A stretch of 5,669 bases of DNA from Bacillota bacterium (GTDB lineage: Bacteria > Bacillota > Clostridia > Oscillospirales > Acutalibacteraceae). How positions within the stretch are numbered: position 1 is the first letter of the stretch; each line of letters opens with the position of its first letter. A model generated the notes under the pieces. It made no database searches, was not told the DNA's origin, and saw nothing but the letters and a program-made list of their open reading frames with translations. This document shows, in pieces, positions 1-5,582 of this stretch. The position numbers and the translations under genes were made by a program. Location of the stretch: positions 1 through 5,669 of the forward strand of contig JAEZJA010000214.1 of the NCBI GenBank assembly GCA_023415895.1, read 5' to 3'.

Positions 1-112
1 CGTTTTGGTGCAGTTGGCAGACCGCACCTTCATTCTATCGCAAAGGGAGTTTCTTTGTCTTCATCATCGGCAGAAGCCTTCCACGGAACCACTCGCCTAG
101 CGAGTGGTTTTC
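1..112 (-). mobile_element. Possible end of an IS200/IS605-like element (cut by window edge)
   Basis: This stretch has no supportable gene but is strongly structured. It contains a 10-bp perfect hairpin with a 3-base loop (87-109) and, near the edge, a second stem pairing GGTGC at 7-11 with GCACC at 24-28. It lies just outside the terminator that ends the minus-strand gene block. Subterminal hairpins with tiny loops are typical of IS200/IS605 ends, and I recall similar sequence upstream of such transposases in Ruminococcaceae; that recollection is unverified. If it is correct, the transposase gene lies left of the window on the minus strand. The alternative is a REP- or MITE-like dispersed repeat. 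No transposase coding sequence is visible here. Confidence 0.4.
87..109. repeat. Perfect 10-bp hairpin with CTA loop
   Basis: The arms AACCACTCGC (87-96) and GCGAGTGGTT (100-109) pair perfectly around the loop CTA (97-99). On the plus strand it is followed by a short run of T, so it could also act as a weak terminator for plus-strand transcripts. The small loop and the position at the edge of non-coding sequence fit a hairpin recognised by a Y1-type (HUH) transposase. The structure is directly visible; the function is inferred. Confidence 0.6.
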
Positions 113-122
113 AATATACAAT

Positions 123-159
123 AAAAACCCGTCTTGGCAATAACCAAGACGGGTTTTTT
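123..159 (-). terminator. Bidirectional intrinsic terminator ending the minus-strand block
   Basis: A 15-bp perfect stem pairs 123-137 with 144-158 around the 6-base loop CAATAA. The GC-rich core is flanked by A on one side and T on the other, so each strand shows a stem followed by a U-run. It starts 7 bp beyond the stop codon of the gene at 166-927 and should end that transcript. It can also stop transcription entering from the left edge. Confidence 0.9.
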
Positions 160-165
160 GGCTCT

Positions 166-927
166 CTATATGCCGGTTTCGTCATTCATCGACTCCACTA
201 GGCTATACAGAAAGGCGTTTCTATTCTTTCCAACGCGTATAATAGCGCCTTTTGTATACAATACGTTTGCTATTTCTGCCTCTTTTCCCTTGCGAACCTT
301 CAGCAAACGCGACAATTCGCAACTGGTGAATGTTTCTGGCAGTTCTGAGGGAAGCAGGGCCTTATAATCCTCTGGCGTATGCAAATCCACGGATGCGATC
401 AGTGCGCTGGGGATACGCTCCATGCGATGGCCCCCCTTTTTCCCGTCCGCGCTCCATCCGTTGCGTAACTTATACTCCTCCATATCCAGCAGCACAATGC
501 GAATGGTCAGCCCCGGATGGTTCAAAAGCTTTCGAAGTGCATACAGCTCATGAAAGGCATCCACCACCCGTCCTGTCTTTGGGGATTTTCGCGGCGGCGT
601 AGTTTCTCCCGTTCGAGGATCAACCCAAATCAGCCGTTTCTCATGCGCCACCGGATAGACCACCGTGACCGGATAGAGCGGCAGCAGTTTTTCAAGCTTG
701 GGGATAAGCGTGTACAGCTTGCGTGTCTGTATCTCCGTGATGCGCTGCCCATCAAAGACATCGGCGATAATGCGTCCAACCCCCACCGACTGCTCATGAT
801 GGGTTTCATACGGGTCTAACCAGTATTTCAAAATCGCGTGCAGACTGCGTTCCCCCAAAGTGCCGATGCCCGCACGCTCTTGAAGATGGGTCAACCCGGC
901 CAGTCGAGCCGCATCAAAATCGTTCAC
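166..927 (-). CDS. Conserved-looking hypothetical protein; possible PD-(D/E)XK-like nuclease with C-terminal winged helix
   Basis: I do not recognise this 253-residue protein by family name. The start is GTG at 927, with a strong GGAGG (934-938) six bases upstream; longer in-frame starts would run deep into the neighbouring gene. The N-terminal half carries E26, E45, an acidic 'IAD' at D56 and then 'EIQT' (E65-Q67) followed by a helix and a 'VTVVYPV' strand (87-93). This order resembles the PD-(D/E)XK nuclease core, with Gln in place of the usual Lys. The middle (about 120-170) has 'FHELYALRKLL' and a glycine- and lysine-rich segment (GKKGGHR, 162-168). The C-terminal part (about 195-245) reads like a winged helix: 'FTSCELSRLL' and then 'GAIIRVGKNRNAFLYSL'. 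There is no signal peptide or membrane segment. It overlaps the end of the thioesterase gene by 14 bp, so translational coupling is likely. Nuclease activity is inference from motif order only. Confidence 0.85.
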   Translation of the reverse strand: MNDFDAARLAGLTHLQERAGIGTLGERSLHAILKYWLDPYETHHEQSVGVGRIIADVFDGQRITEIQTRKLYTLIPKLEKLLPLYPVTVVYPVAHEKRLIWVDPRTGETTPPRKSPKTGRVVDAFHELYALRKLLNHPGLTIRIVLLDMEEYKLRNGWSADGKKGGHRMERIPSALIASVDLHTPEDYKALLPSELPETFTSCELSRLLKVRKGKEAEIANVLYTKGAIIRVGKNRNAFLYSLVESMNDETGI

Positions 928-1702
928 GGTTGTCCTCCGTGGTTTCCTGATACGCAAAGCGGAAACACGCTTCAAAGCTGCGTCCGCTTGGCAGATCTCC
1001 TGTAATCCATGCTTGCTGACTGTCATTGTCCTGAACAATACCGGAACGCAAATGCAGCGTATCGCCTTCCTTGGCCTCATGAGCAAACGTTATCGAAAAT
1101 CCCGTAATTCGCTTGTTTTGCATCCCGCCCGGCATGACGTCACAGGCAATATCGGCATACACGGCATTGTTAAGGTGGCCATTAAAATCGATATCCGACC
1201 AGCGAATGTGGCGAGTTCCTGCTGGCTGTAAGTCTGAAGGCACACGATTTCGTGCCGGATCGGGGCAGGAATGGGAATGCTCTGGATTGTCCCGCACCCC
1301 CAGCCGTTCAAATTCTTGCGGGCGCAACAGCTTATGACTTTGGGGATCGACAAGCGCAAATGCGGTAACGCTATCGATCAACGTCCTTCCCTGTTCATCA
1401 AGAAATTGATAGTTGCGATAAAACTGTGCTCCCTTTGTTTGCCGATGCCAGGTTACCAACGTGATGTGTTCGTTTACATGCGGCGCCCGATAGATCACCG
1501 TATTCATCCTTGTTAGCACAAAGGCCATCTGCCTCTGTGCGAGTTCCTCAAAACCCAATCCACCAATTTCAAAATGCCGTTCACCAACCTCCTGCTGCAA
1601 CCGCAACTGGCTTGATGGGCGAAGCGTACGCTCCTGTCCCACATCATAAGAGGTTACGGCGACTTTCCAGGAATATTCCGCCGGTATTTGCGAAACAGAC
1701 AT
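914..1702 (-). CDS. Acyl-ACP thioesterase
   Basis: This 262-residue protein matches the bacterial acyl-ACP thioesterase family (FatA/FatB-like, double hot-dog fold), which hydrolyses acyl-ACP to a free fatty acid and ACP in the cytoplasm. The N-terminal hot dog spans roughly 8-135 and includes 'TRMNTVIYRAP' (64-74). The C-terminal hot dog contains the family hallmark 'WSDIDFNGHLNNAVY' (168-182), with the expected catalytic D172, N174 and H176 and a matching E209 in 'HEAKEGD'. The length is normal for bacterial members. The start is ATG at 1702 with GAGGG (1709-1713) six bases upstream. The stop lies inside the next gene, a 14-bp overlap. An inverted repeat upstream (1729-1747) may regulate it. 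Chain-length preference cannot be read from the sequence. Confidence 0.93.
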   Translation of the reverse strand: MSVSQIPAEYSWKVAVTSYDVGQERTLRPSSQLRLQQEVGERHFEIGGLGFEELAQRQMAFVLTRMNTVIYRAPHVNEHITLVTWHRQTKGAQFYRNYQFLDEQGRTLIDSVTAFALVDPQSHKLLRPQEFERLGVRDNPEHSHSCPDPARNRVPSDLQPAGTRHIRWSDIDFNGHLNNAVYADIACDVMPGGMQNKRITGFSITFAHEAKEGDTLHLRSGIVQDNDSQQAWITGDLPSGRSFEACFRFAYQETTEDNRERF

Positions 1703-1728
1703 ACTTTTCCCTCACAATCGGCCTCGAT

Positions 1729-1747
1729 ATAGTACAAGTAGTACTAT
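1729..1747 (-). promoter_or_regulatory. Operator-like inverted repeat upstream of the thioesterase gene
   Basis: ATAGTAC (1729-1735) and GTACTAT (1741-1747) form a perfect 7-bp inverted repeat separated by 5 bases. A further matching half-site, TACTATAT, lies at 1760-1767, and its complement ATATAGTA is at 1727-1734. The repeat lies 27-45 bp upstream of the start codon in the 66 bp gap after the ybaK-like gene, where an operator for a dimeric repressor would be expected. It loosely recalls the FapR operator (TAGTA/TACTA halves), but the spacing between halves is 7 rather than 5. A TACTAT on the minus strand (1729-1734) could be a -10 element, though no good -35 is visible. Confidence 0.45.
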
Positions 1748-1768
1748 GATTAAAGAATATACTATATG

Positions 1769-2239
1769 TTAAACGCTTGCTTTGCACACATCCACCCAGC
1801 CACGGCTGTGGGAGTATTCCTCCAACTCGTTGCCTGTCAGTTCAATTGCCGAATTGCTGCTGCCGCAGGCGGGAAACACCGTCTCAAACTCTTTCAGAGA
1901 GATATCCAGATACACGGGCGTTCCCTCGGGCAGAGCAAACGGGCACACACCGCCCACAGCATAGCCTGTGAGCTGCTCGACCTGCTCAAAAGGCAGCATG
2001 GTTGCTTTAAAACCAAAGGTTGCCTTGAATTTTGGATTATCAATGCGCCTGTCCCCGGCTGTCACCACCAAAAGGCAGCCGTCCTCTTTGCGAAAGGATA
2101 ACGTTTTGGCGATACGCGCAGGCTGGACATGCAGTGCCTCGGCCGCCAGCTCGACGGTTGCACTCGACGTGGTAAATTCCTGCACCTGGGATTCCTTTCC
2201 CCACTGGGATAAATAAGCCTTCACCTTTTCAACAGACAT
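1769..2239 (-). CDS. YbaK/EbsC family protein (probable aminoacyl-tRNA deacylase)
   Basis: This 156-residue single-domain protein belongs to the YbaK/ProX/EbsC superfamily, whose members hydrolyse mischarged tRNAs such as Cys-tRNA(Pro) or Ala-tRNA(Pro) in trans. Supporting signs are the conserved lysine in 'RIAKTLSF' (K45), the 'AVGGVCPFALP' block (94-104), and 'CGSSNSAIELTGNEL' near the C-terminus (125-139). The length is that of a stand-alone editing domain, and no synthetase domain is fused. The start is ATG at 2239 with AGGAGG (2247-2252) seven bases upstream. It follows serS by 53 bp but is separated from it by an intrinsic terminator. Being next to a tRNA synthetase fits a quality-control role. 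The amino acid and tRNA specificity cannot be assigned from the sequence. Confidence 0.92.
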   Translation of the reverse strand: MSVEKVKAYLSQWGKESQVQEFTTSSATVELAAEALHVQPARIAKTLSFRKEDGCLLVVTAGDRRIDNPKFKATFGFKATMLPFEQVEQLTGYAVGGVCPFALPEGTPVYLDISLKEFETVFPACGSSNSAIELTGNELEEYSHSRGWVDVCKASV

Positions 2240-2258
2240 TTTGAAACCTCCTACGATG

Positions 2259-2287
2259 AAAAAGGGCAGGCAACCCGCCTGCCCTTT
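2259..2287 (-). terminator. Intrinsic terminator after serS
   Basis: An 11-bp perfect stem pairs 2261-2271 with 2277-2287 around the loop AACCC. On the minus strand it is followed by five T (2259-2263, partly within the stem). It begins 5 bp past the serS stop codon. Its distal end lies only 6 bp from the AGGAGG of the ybaK-like gene, so no promoter fits between them. Expression of that gene therefore needs either read-through or a promoter within or before the terminator. Confidence 0.88.
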
Positions 2288-2292
2288 CGAAT

Positions 2293-3564
2293 TTATCGAA
2301 TGACATCCACGCCCATGTACGAACGCAGTACTTCGGGAACGGTCACGGATCCATCGGCATTTTGATAGTTTTCCAAAATAGCCGCAACGGTGCGGCCAAC
2401 GGCCAAGCCAGAGCCATTGAGGGTGTGAACCAGCTGGGCCTTGTCCTTGACATCCTTCTTGAAACGGATGGACGCACGGCGCGCTTGGTAATCCTCAAAA
2501 TTGGAACAGCTTGAGATCTCCACATATCGATTATAAGAGGGCATCCACACCTCAATATCGTACGTCTTGGCGCTGGAGAAGCCAAGGTCACCCGACGACA
2601 AGGCAACAACGCGGTAGGGTAAGCCAAGCAACTGCAGGGTTCTCTCCGCATCGTTCGTCAGCTTCTCGAGTTCCTCGTAGCTGCTAGCGGGATCGGCAAA
2701 CTTTACGAGTTCCACCTTGTTAAACTGATGTTGACGAATCAGGCCGCGGGTGTCCCTCCCGGCGCTTCCCGCCTCGGCGCGGAAGCAAGCGGAATAGGCA
2801 CAATATTTTATCGGCAGCTTGGTGCCGTCGAGAATCTCATCCCGGTGCATGTTGGTTACGGGAACTTCGGCGGTCGGAATTAAAAAATAGTCCACATTGG
2901 CCAGCTTGAAGGCGTCTTCTTCAAATTTGGGGAGTTGTCCCGTTCCGGTCATGGACGCACGGTTGACCATATAGGGCGGTAATACTTCGGTATATCCGTT
3001 TTCTACGTGCGTATTCAAGAAGAAGTTAATAACCGAACGCTCGAGGCGGGCTCCCAACCCTTTGTAAAAATGGAAGCGCGCTCCCGTCACCTTGGCTGCG
3101 GTCTCTGGATCGAGAATTCCCAGCGCCGCGCCGATATCCCAATGCGCTTTTGTTTCAAAATCGAAGGTCGTCGGCTCTTTGAAATGCCTTACTTCCACAT
3201 TTTCGGTATCATCCTTCCCCACGGGAACACTTTCATGAGGAATATTGGGAATCGACAACATGTCGTTGCGCTGTTCGGTTTCCAGATCACTCAGCTTGCT
3301 GTCAAGCTCCTTCACCTGATCGGCAATCGTCTTCATACGCGCCATGATCTCCGAAACATCCCCGCCTTCCTTCTTGATACGGGGAATATCCTTGCTGGCG
3401 GCATTTTGTTCAGCCTTGAGGGCTTCGGTTTTCGCCGTAATGTCGCGGCGCTCGGAATCAATCGCGATGACGCGGTCAATCACGGCATCCATGTCTTTGT
3501 TGCGATTGCGCATGGCCTGTTTGACCATATCAGGGTTATTTCTGACCAGTTTAATGTCCAGCAT
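2293..3564 (-). CDS. serS: Seryl-tRNA synthetase
   Basis: Class II synthetase that activates serine and charges tRNA-Ser (and usually tRNA-Sec) in the cytoplasm. The protein has 423 residues, the usual bacterial length. The N-terminal arm (about 1-105) begins '[12 protein letters not shown]' and holds the antiparallel coiled coil that reads the tRNA long variable arm. The catalytic core shows the serine-binding 'TAE' (231-233), motif 2 '[20 protein letters not shown]' (260-279), '[15 protein letters not shown]' (349-363) and motif 3 '[17 protein letters not shown]' (382-398). ATG at 3564 is chosen because it gives the canonical N-terminus and has AAGGA about ten bases upstream. An in-frame ATG at 3597 has no ribosome binding site. 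The 75 bp gap from parB has no terminator or T-box, so serS may be co-transcribed with soj–parB. A strong terminator follows. Confidence 0.98.
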   Translation of the reverse strand: MLDIKLVRNNPDMVKQAMRNRNKDMDAVIDRVIAIDSERRDITAKTEALKAEQNAASKDIPRIKKEGGDVSEIMARMKTIADQVKELDSKLSDLETEQRNDMLSIPNIPHESVPVGKDDTENVEVRHFKEPTTFDFETKAHWDIGAALGILDPETAAKVTGARFHFYKGLGARLERSVINFFLNTHVENGYTEVLPPYMVNRASMTGTGQLPKFEEDAFKLANVDYFLIPTAEVPVTNMHRDEILDGTKLPIKYCAYSACFRAEAGSAGRDTRGLIRQHQFNKVELVKFADPASSYEELEKLTNDAERTLQLLGLPYRVVALSSGDLGFSSAKTYDIEVWMPSYNRYVEISSCSNFEDYQARRASIRFKKDVKDKAQLVHTLNGSGLAVGRTVAAILENYQNADGSVTVPEVLRSYMGVDVIR

Positions 3565-3639
3565 TTGCGGTACTTCCTTTCGGCATTGAATCAACATTCA
3601 TCATTTAAAATTAAAGGAACAGCTCCATGGACCAGCGTT

Positions 3640-4500
3640 TTATTTTTCCGGAGATAGATCGTTTGCCAACATGCGCAAATCATCCTGTGAATAGAACTCG
3701 ATCTGTAACAGGCCGCCCTTTTTGGCTTCCACAACCTTTACTCGCCTGCCGAGATGCTCGGTCAGCGCCAATTCCACCTCATCAAAGAAGGACTGACGGG
3801 AAAACGCATGGGTTTCGGTTGATTTTGATTGCCGAGGGGCTTCCTGTGCTTGCTTTGCTCGTTTCTCAAGCTCACGAACCGACCAGCCCGCCTTCGCGGC
3901 GATCTGCGCTGCTTCCAGCTGTGCTTCCACACTTGGAAACGCCAGAATTGCACGGGCGTGTCCGGCAGACAGTTGACCAGCCGCCAGCATCTCGCCCACC
4001 TTTTCAGGCAAATTCAGCAGCCGCAGCGCATTGGCAACCGCCGGACGGGATTTGTTGACAACCTTAGCCGTTTCCTCCTGCGTGAGTCCATAGGTATCCA
4101 TCAGGGTTTTGAATCCCAGCGCTTCTTCCATCGGGTTTAGATCTTCTCGCTGCAGGTTCTCAATCAACGCCAGTTCCGCCGCTTCCTGATCACTCAGTTC
4201 ACGGATAACGACGGGTACTTCGGTTAACCCCGCCATGCGGGAGGCGCGCCAGCGGCGTTCTCCGGCAACCAGCTGATACGTGCCGTCGGTCAGAGGGCGC
4301 ACCAGCAGTGGCTGCAAAACGCCATGTTGTGCAATGGAATCCGCTAATTCGGCCAACGCTTGTTCGTCAAACTGTTTACGAGGCTGTGCGCGGTTGGGTT
4401 CGATGTCTGCAATTCGCAGCGTAACGGTTTTTGCCTCATCTTCGACAGAATTCTCCGCCAGAAGCGCCCCCAGCCCTTTGCCCAGGCCTCCTTTTTTCAT
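3640..4500 (-). CDS. parB: Chromosome partitioning protein ParB/Spo0J
   Basis: ParB is a CTP-dependent DNA clamp that loads at parS and spreads, organising the origin region and recruiting SMC. From ATG 4500 the protein has 286 residues. It starts with the Soj-stimulating peptide 'MKKGGLGKGLGALL' (1-14, with lysines K2, K3 and K8). The CTP-binding N-domain carries 'GERRWRA' (80-86) and 'ENLQREDLNP' (114-123). The helix-turn-helix that reads parS is at about 139-162, followed by 'SAGHARAIL' (178-186). A charged linker leads to the C-terminal dimerisation domain (about 245-286). The start is uncertain: GGAGG at 4514-4518 is 13 bases from this ATG but only 7 from an in-frame TTG at 4504-4506, which would add two residues. 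A further TTG at 4542 lacks a binding site. It is downstream of soj in the same operon. Confidence 0.96.
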   Translation of the reverse strand: MKKGGLGKGLGALLAENSVEDEAKTVTLRIADIEPNRAQPRKQFDEQALAELADSIAQHGVLQPLLVRPLTDGTYQLVAGERRWRASRMAGLTEVPVVIRELSDQEAAELALIENLQREDLNPMEEALGFKTLMDTYGLTQEETAKVVNKSRPAVANALRLLNLPEKVGEMLAAGQLSAGHARAILAFPSVEAQLEAAQIAAKAGWSVRELEKRAKQAQEAPRQSKSTETHAFSRQSFFDEVELALTEHLGRRVKVVEAKKGGLLQIEFYSQDDLRMLANDLSPEK

Positions 4501-4564
4501 TGCCAATCTTGGTCCTCCGTTCTCTTTGCTCGTTTTTGGCAAGCGGATGTCGGTGTATACTCCC

Positions 4565-5332
4565 CTATGCCTTTCTTGCGGAGATCAATTCCTCTGCCAG
4601 AGCGTTATACGCTTCCGCACCGCGGGAGCCACCATCGTAGTAATTAATCGGTTTACCGAAGCTCGGCGCCTCCGACAACCGCACACTGCGGGGGATGCAG
4701 GTGGAAAACACCTTGCGGGGGAAAAACTTTTTAACCTCTGCCACCACCTGCTGCGTGAGGTTCAGCCTCCCGTCATACATGGTCAGCAGCACGCCCTCAA
4801 TATCCAAGGCGCTATTATACAGCCGTTTGACCTGACGAACCGTCGCCATCAACTGTGACAATCCCTCCAACGCATAATATTCGCATTGAATGGGAACCAG
4901 TAGCGTGTCGGCGGCACATAGGGCATTCAAGGTCAACAACCCCAGCGAGGGCGGGCAATCGATTAAAATATAGTCATAGCGGTCACGAAGGGGGGCCAAT
5001 GCCGCTGTCAAGCGGCTCTCCCTGCGATTGACGTCCACCATTTCAATTTCGGCACCCGCCAAACGAATTCCTGCGGGCAAAACGTCCACATTCTTGAATT
5101 CCGAATGCTGAACAGCTTTTTCTGGCTCTGCTTCGCCAATCAACAGCTCATAAGTGGAGAGAACCGACTCTTTTTTGCTGATGCCCAAACCGCTGGTCGA
5201 GTTTCCCTGTGGGTCAATGTCCACAAGAAGACAACGTTTTCCCTTTTCACCAAGCGCTGAGGTAAGATTCACGGTCGTGGTTGTTTTGCCGACGCCGCCT
5301 TTTTGGTTGACAATCGCGATGATTTTCCCCAT
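4565..5332 (-). CDS. soj: Chromosome partitioning ATPase ParA/Soj
   Basis: ParA-type ATPase of the MinD/ParA (deviant Walker) family. It binds DNA as an ATP dimer and works with ParB in origin segregation; in Firmicutes it also regulates DnaA. The 255-residue length is that of chromosomal Soj without an N-terminal HTH, so it is not a plasmid type Ia ParA. The deviant Walker A is 'KGGVGKTT' (11-18) with signature lysine K11 and K16. Walker A' is 'LLVDIDPQGN' (35-44) with D40. Walker B is 'YILIDCPPSLG' (121-131) with D125. The start is ATG at 5332, giving the canonical 'MGKIIAIVNQKGG'. The ribosome binding site is modest (AGAGG, close to the start). The gene is preceded by an extended -10 promoter and a parS-like site, and parB follows after 64 bp. 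Confidence 0.97.
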   Translation of the reverse strand: MGKIIAIVNQKGGVGKTTTTVNLTSALGEKGKRCLLVDIDPQGNSTSGLGISKKESVLSTYELLIGEAEPEKAVQHSEFKNVDVLPAGIRLAGAEIEMVDVNRRESRLTAALAPLRDRYDYILIDCPPSLGLLTLNALCAADTLLVPIQCEYYALEGLSQLMATVRQVKRLYNSALDIEGVLLTMYDGRLNLTQQVVAEVKKFFPRKVFSTCIPRSVRLSEAPSFGKPINYYDGGSRGAEAYNALAEELISARKA

Positions 5333-5370
5333 AAGCCTCTGCCCCAGTCTGTAAAGTTATAGTGTTAGTT

Positions 5371-5379
5371 ATTATAGCA
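5371..5379 (-). promoter_or_regulatory. Extended -10 promoter for the soj–parB operon
   Basis: The minus strand reads TGCTATAAT: a perfect TATAAT (5371-5376) preceded by the TGn extension typical of extended -10 promoters. It lies 38 bp upstream of the soj start, predicting a short leader of about 30 bases. The -35 region is only a T-run around 5394-5399 rather than TTGACA, which the extended -10 could compensate for. The sequence match is seen directly; promoter activity is inferred. Confidence 0.7.
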
Positions 5380-5469
5380 CACTTTATTCTCAGAAAAAAG
5401 CACTATCTAATATTTTGTCCTGCAATTCCCGGAAATAGAGTTTTCGCTTGTTTTGTCTTTAAGTGAGAG

Positions 5470-5509
5470 AAGGGATAACACCCGCAATCACCTGCGGCTG
5501 TTACCCCTT
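5470..5509. repeat. Long imperfect hairpin upstream of the soj promoter
   Basis: Three 5-bp blocks pair in register: AAGGG/CCCTT, TAACA/TGTTA and CCGCA/TGCGG. Single mismatches separate them and the loop is ATCACC (5487-5492). Neither strand has a U-run after the stem, so this is not a standard intrinsic terminator. It lies about 95 bp upstream of the soj -10, outside the transcript predicted from that promoter. It may be a terminator or RNA-processing stem of the upstream minus-strand gene, or a protein-binding dyad. Confidence 0.6.
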
Positions 5510-5524
5510 CCCCATCTATGGCAT

Positions 5525-5571
5525 ACCCGCACACGCACTGTTTCATGTGAAACAATGGGTGTGAGGCGGGT
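5525..5571. repeat. Extended dyad enclosing parS
   Basis: Outward from the parS core, CA (5536-5537) pairs with TG (5556-5557), ACAC (5531-5534) with GTGT (5559-5562), and ACCCGC (5525-5530) with GCGGGT (5566-5571). The interruptions are two mismatches and a 3-base bulge (5563-5565). The whole 47-bp element could fold as a hairpin just after the stop codon of the gene at the right edge. No U-run follows on the minus strand, so termination is uncertain. Confidence 0.6.
5539..5554. promoter_or_regulatory. parS: parS centromere site for ParB
   Basis: The 16-mer TGTTTCATGTGAAACA differs at one central position (T for C) from the Firmicutes parS consensus TGTTTCACGTGAAACA. Both outer half-sites are perfect, and single deviations of this kind are known among functional sites. 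It is 207 bp upstream of soj, beside the genes of its own binding protein. It lies at the centre of a larger imperfect dyad (5525-5571). Confidence 0.9.
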
Positions 5572-5582
5572 TTGCTTGTTTG

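Noticed and set aside
1..203. Plus-strand frame open from the left edge through the hairpin and terminator
   Set aside because: It reads through two strong hairpins and into an antisense region; the open frame is best explained by the non-coding repeat.
134..367. 77-codon plus-strand open frame starting in the terminator
   Set aside because: Its first codons lie within the terminator hairpin and the rest is antisense to the gene at 166-927.
928..1086. Longer N-terminal extension of the unknown nuclease-like gene
   Set aside because: It would overlap the thioesterase gene by over 170 bp, whereas the GTG at 927 has an ideally spaced GGAGG.
1727..1767. Bacillus-type FapR operator
   Set aside because: The TAGTA/TACTA halves match, but the spacing is 7 instead of 5, so the identification is not supported.
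3565..3639. T-box riboswitch upstream of serS
   Set aside because: The gap is too short and shows neither a T-box consensus nor a terminator/antiterminator pair.
3007..3657. 216-codon plus-strand open frame across serS
   Set aside because: It lies antisense to a clearly real serS with all class II motifs, has no recognisable domain and has no convincing ribosome binding site.
4280..4858. 192-codon plus-strand open frame across parB/soj
   Set aside because: It is antisense to two well-supported genes and its translation has no family features.
5359..5381. Weak inverted repeat (AGTGT/ACACT) around the soj -10 as an operator
   Set aside because: The arms are only 5 bp with 13 bases between them, and the interior does not pair; chance is a sufficient explanation.
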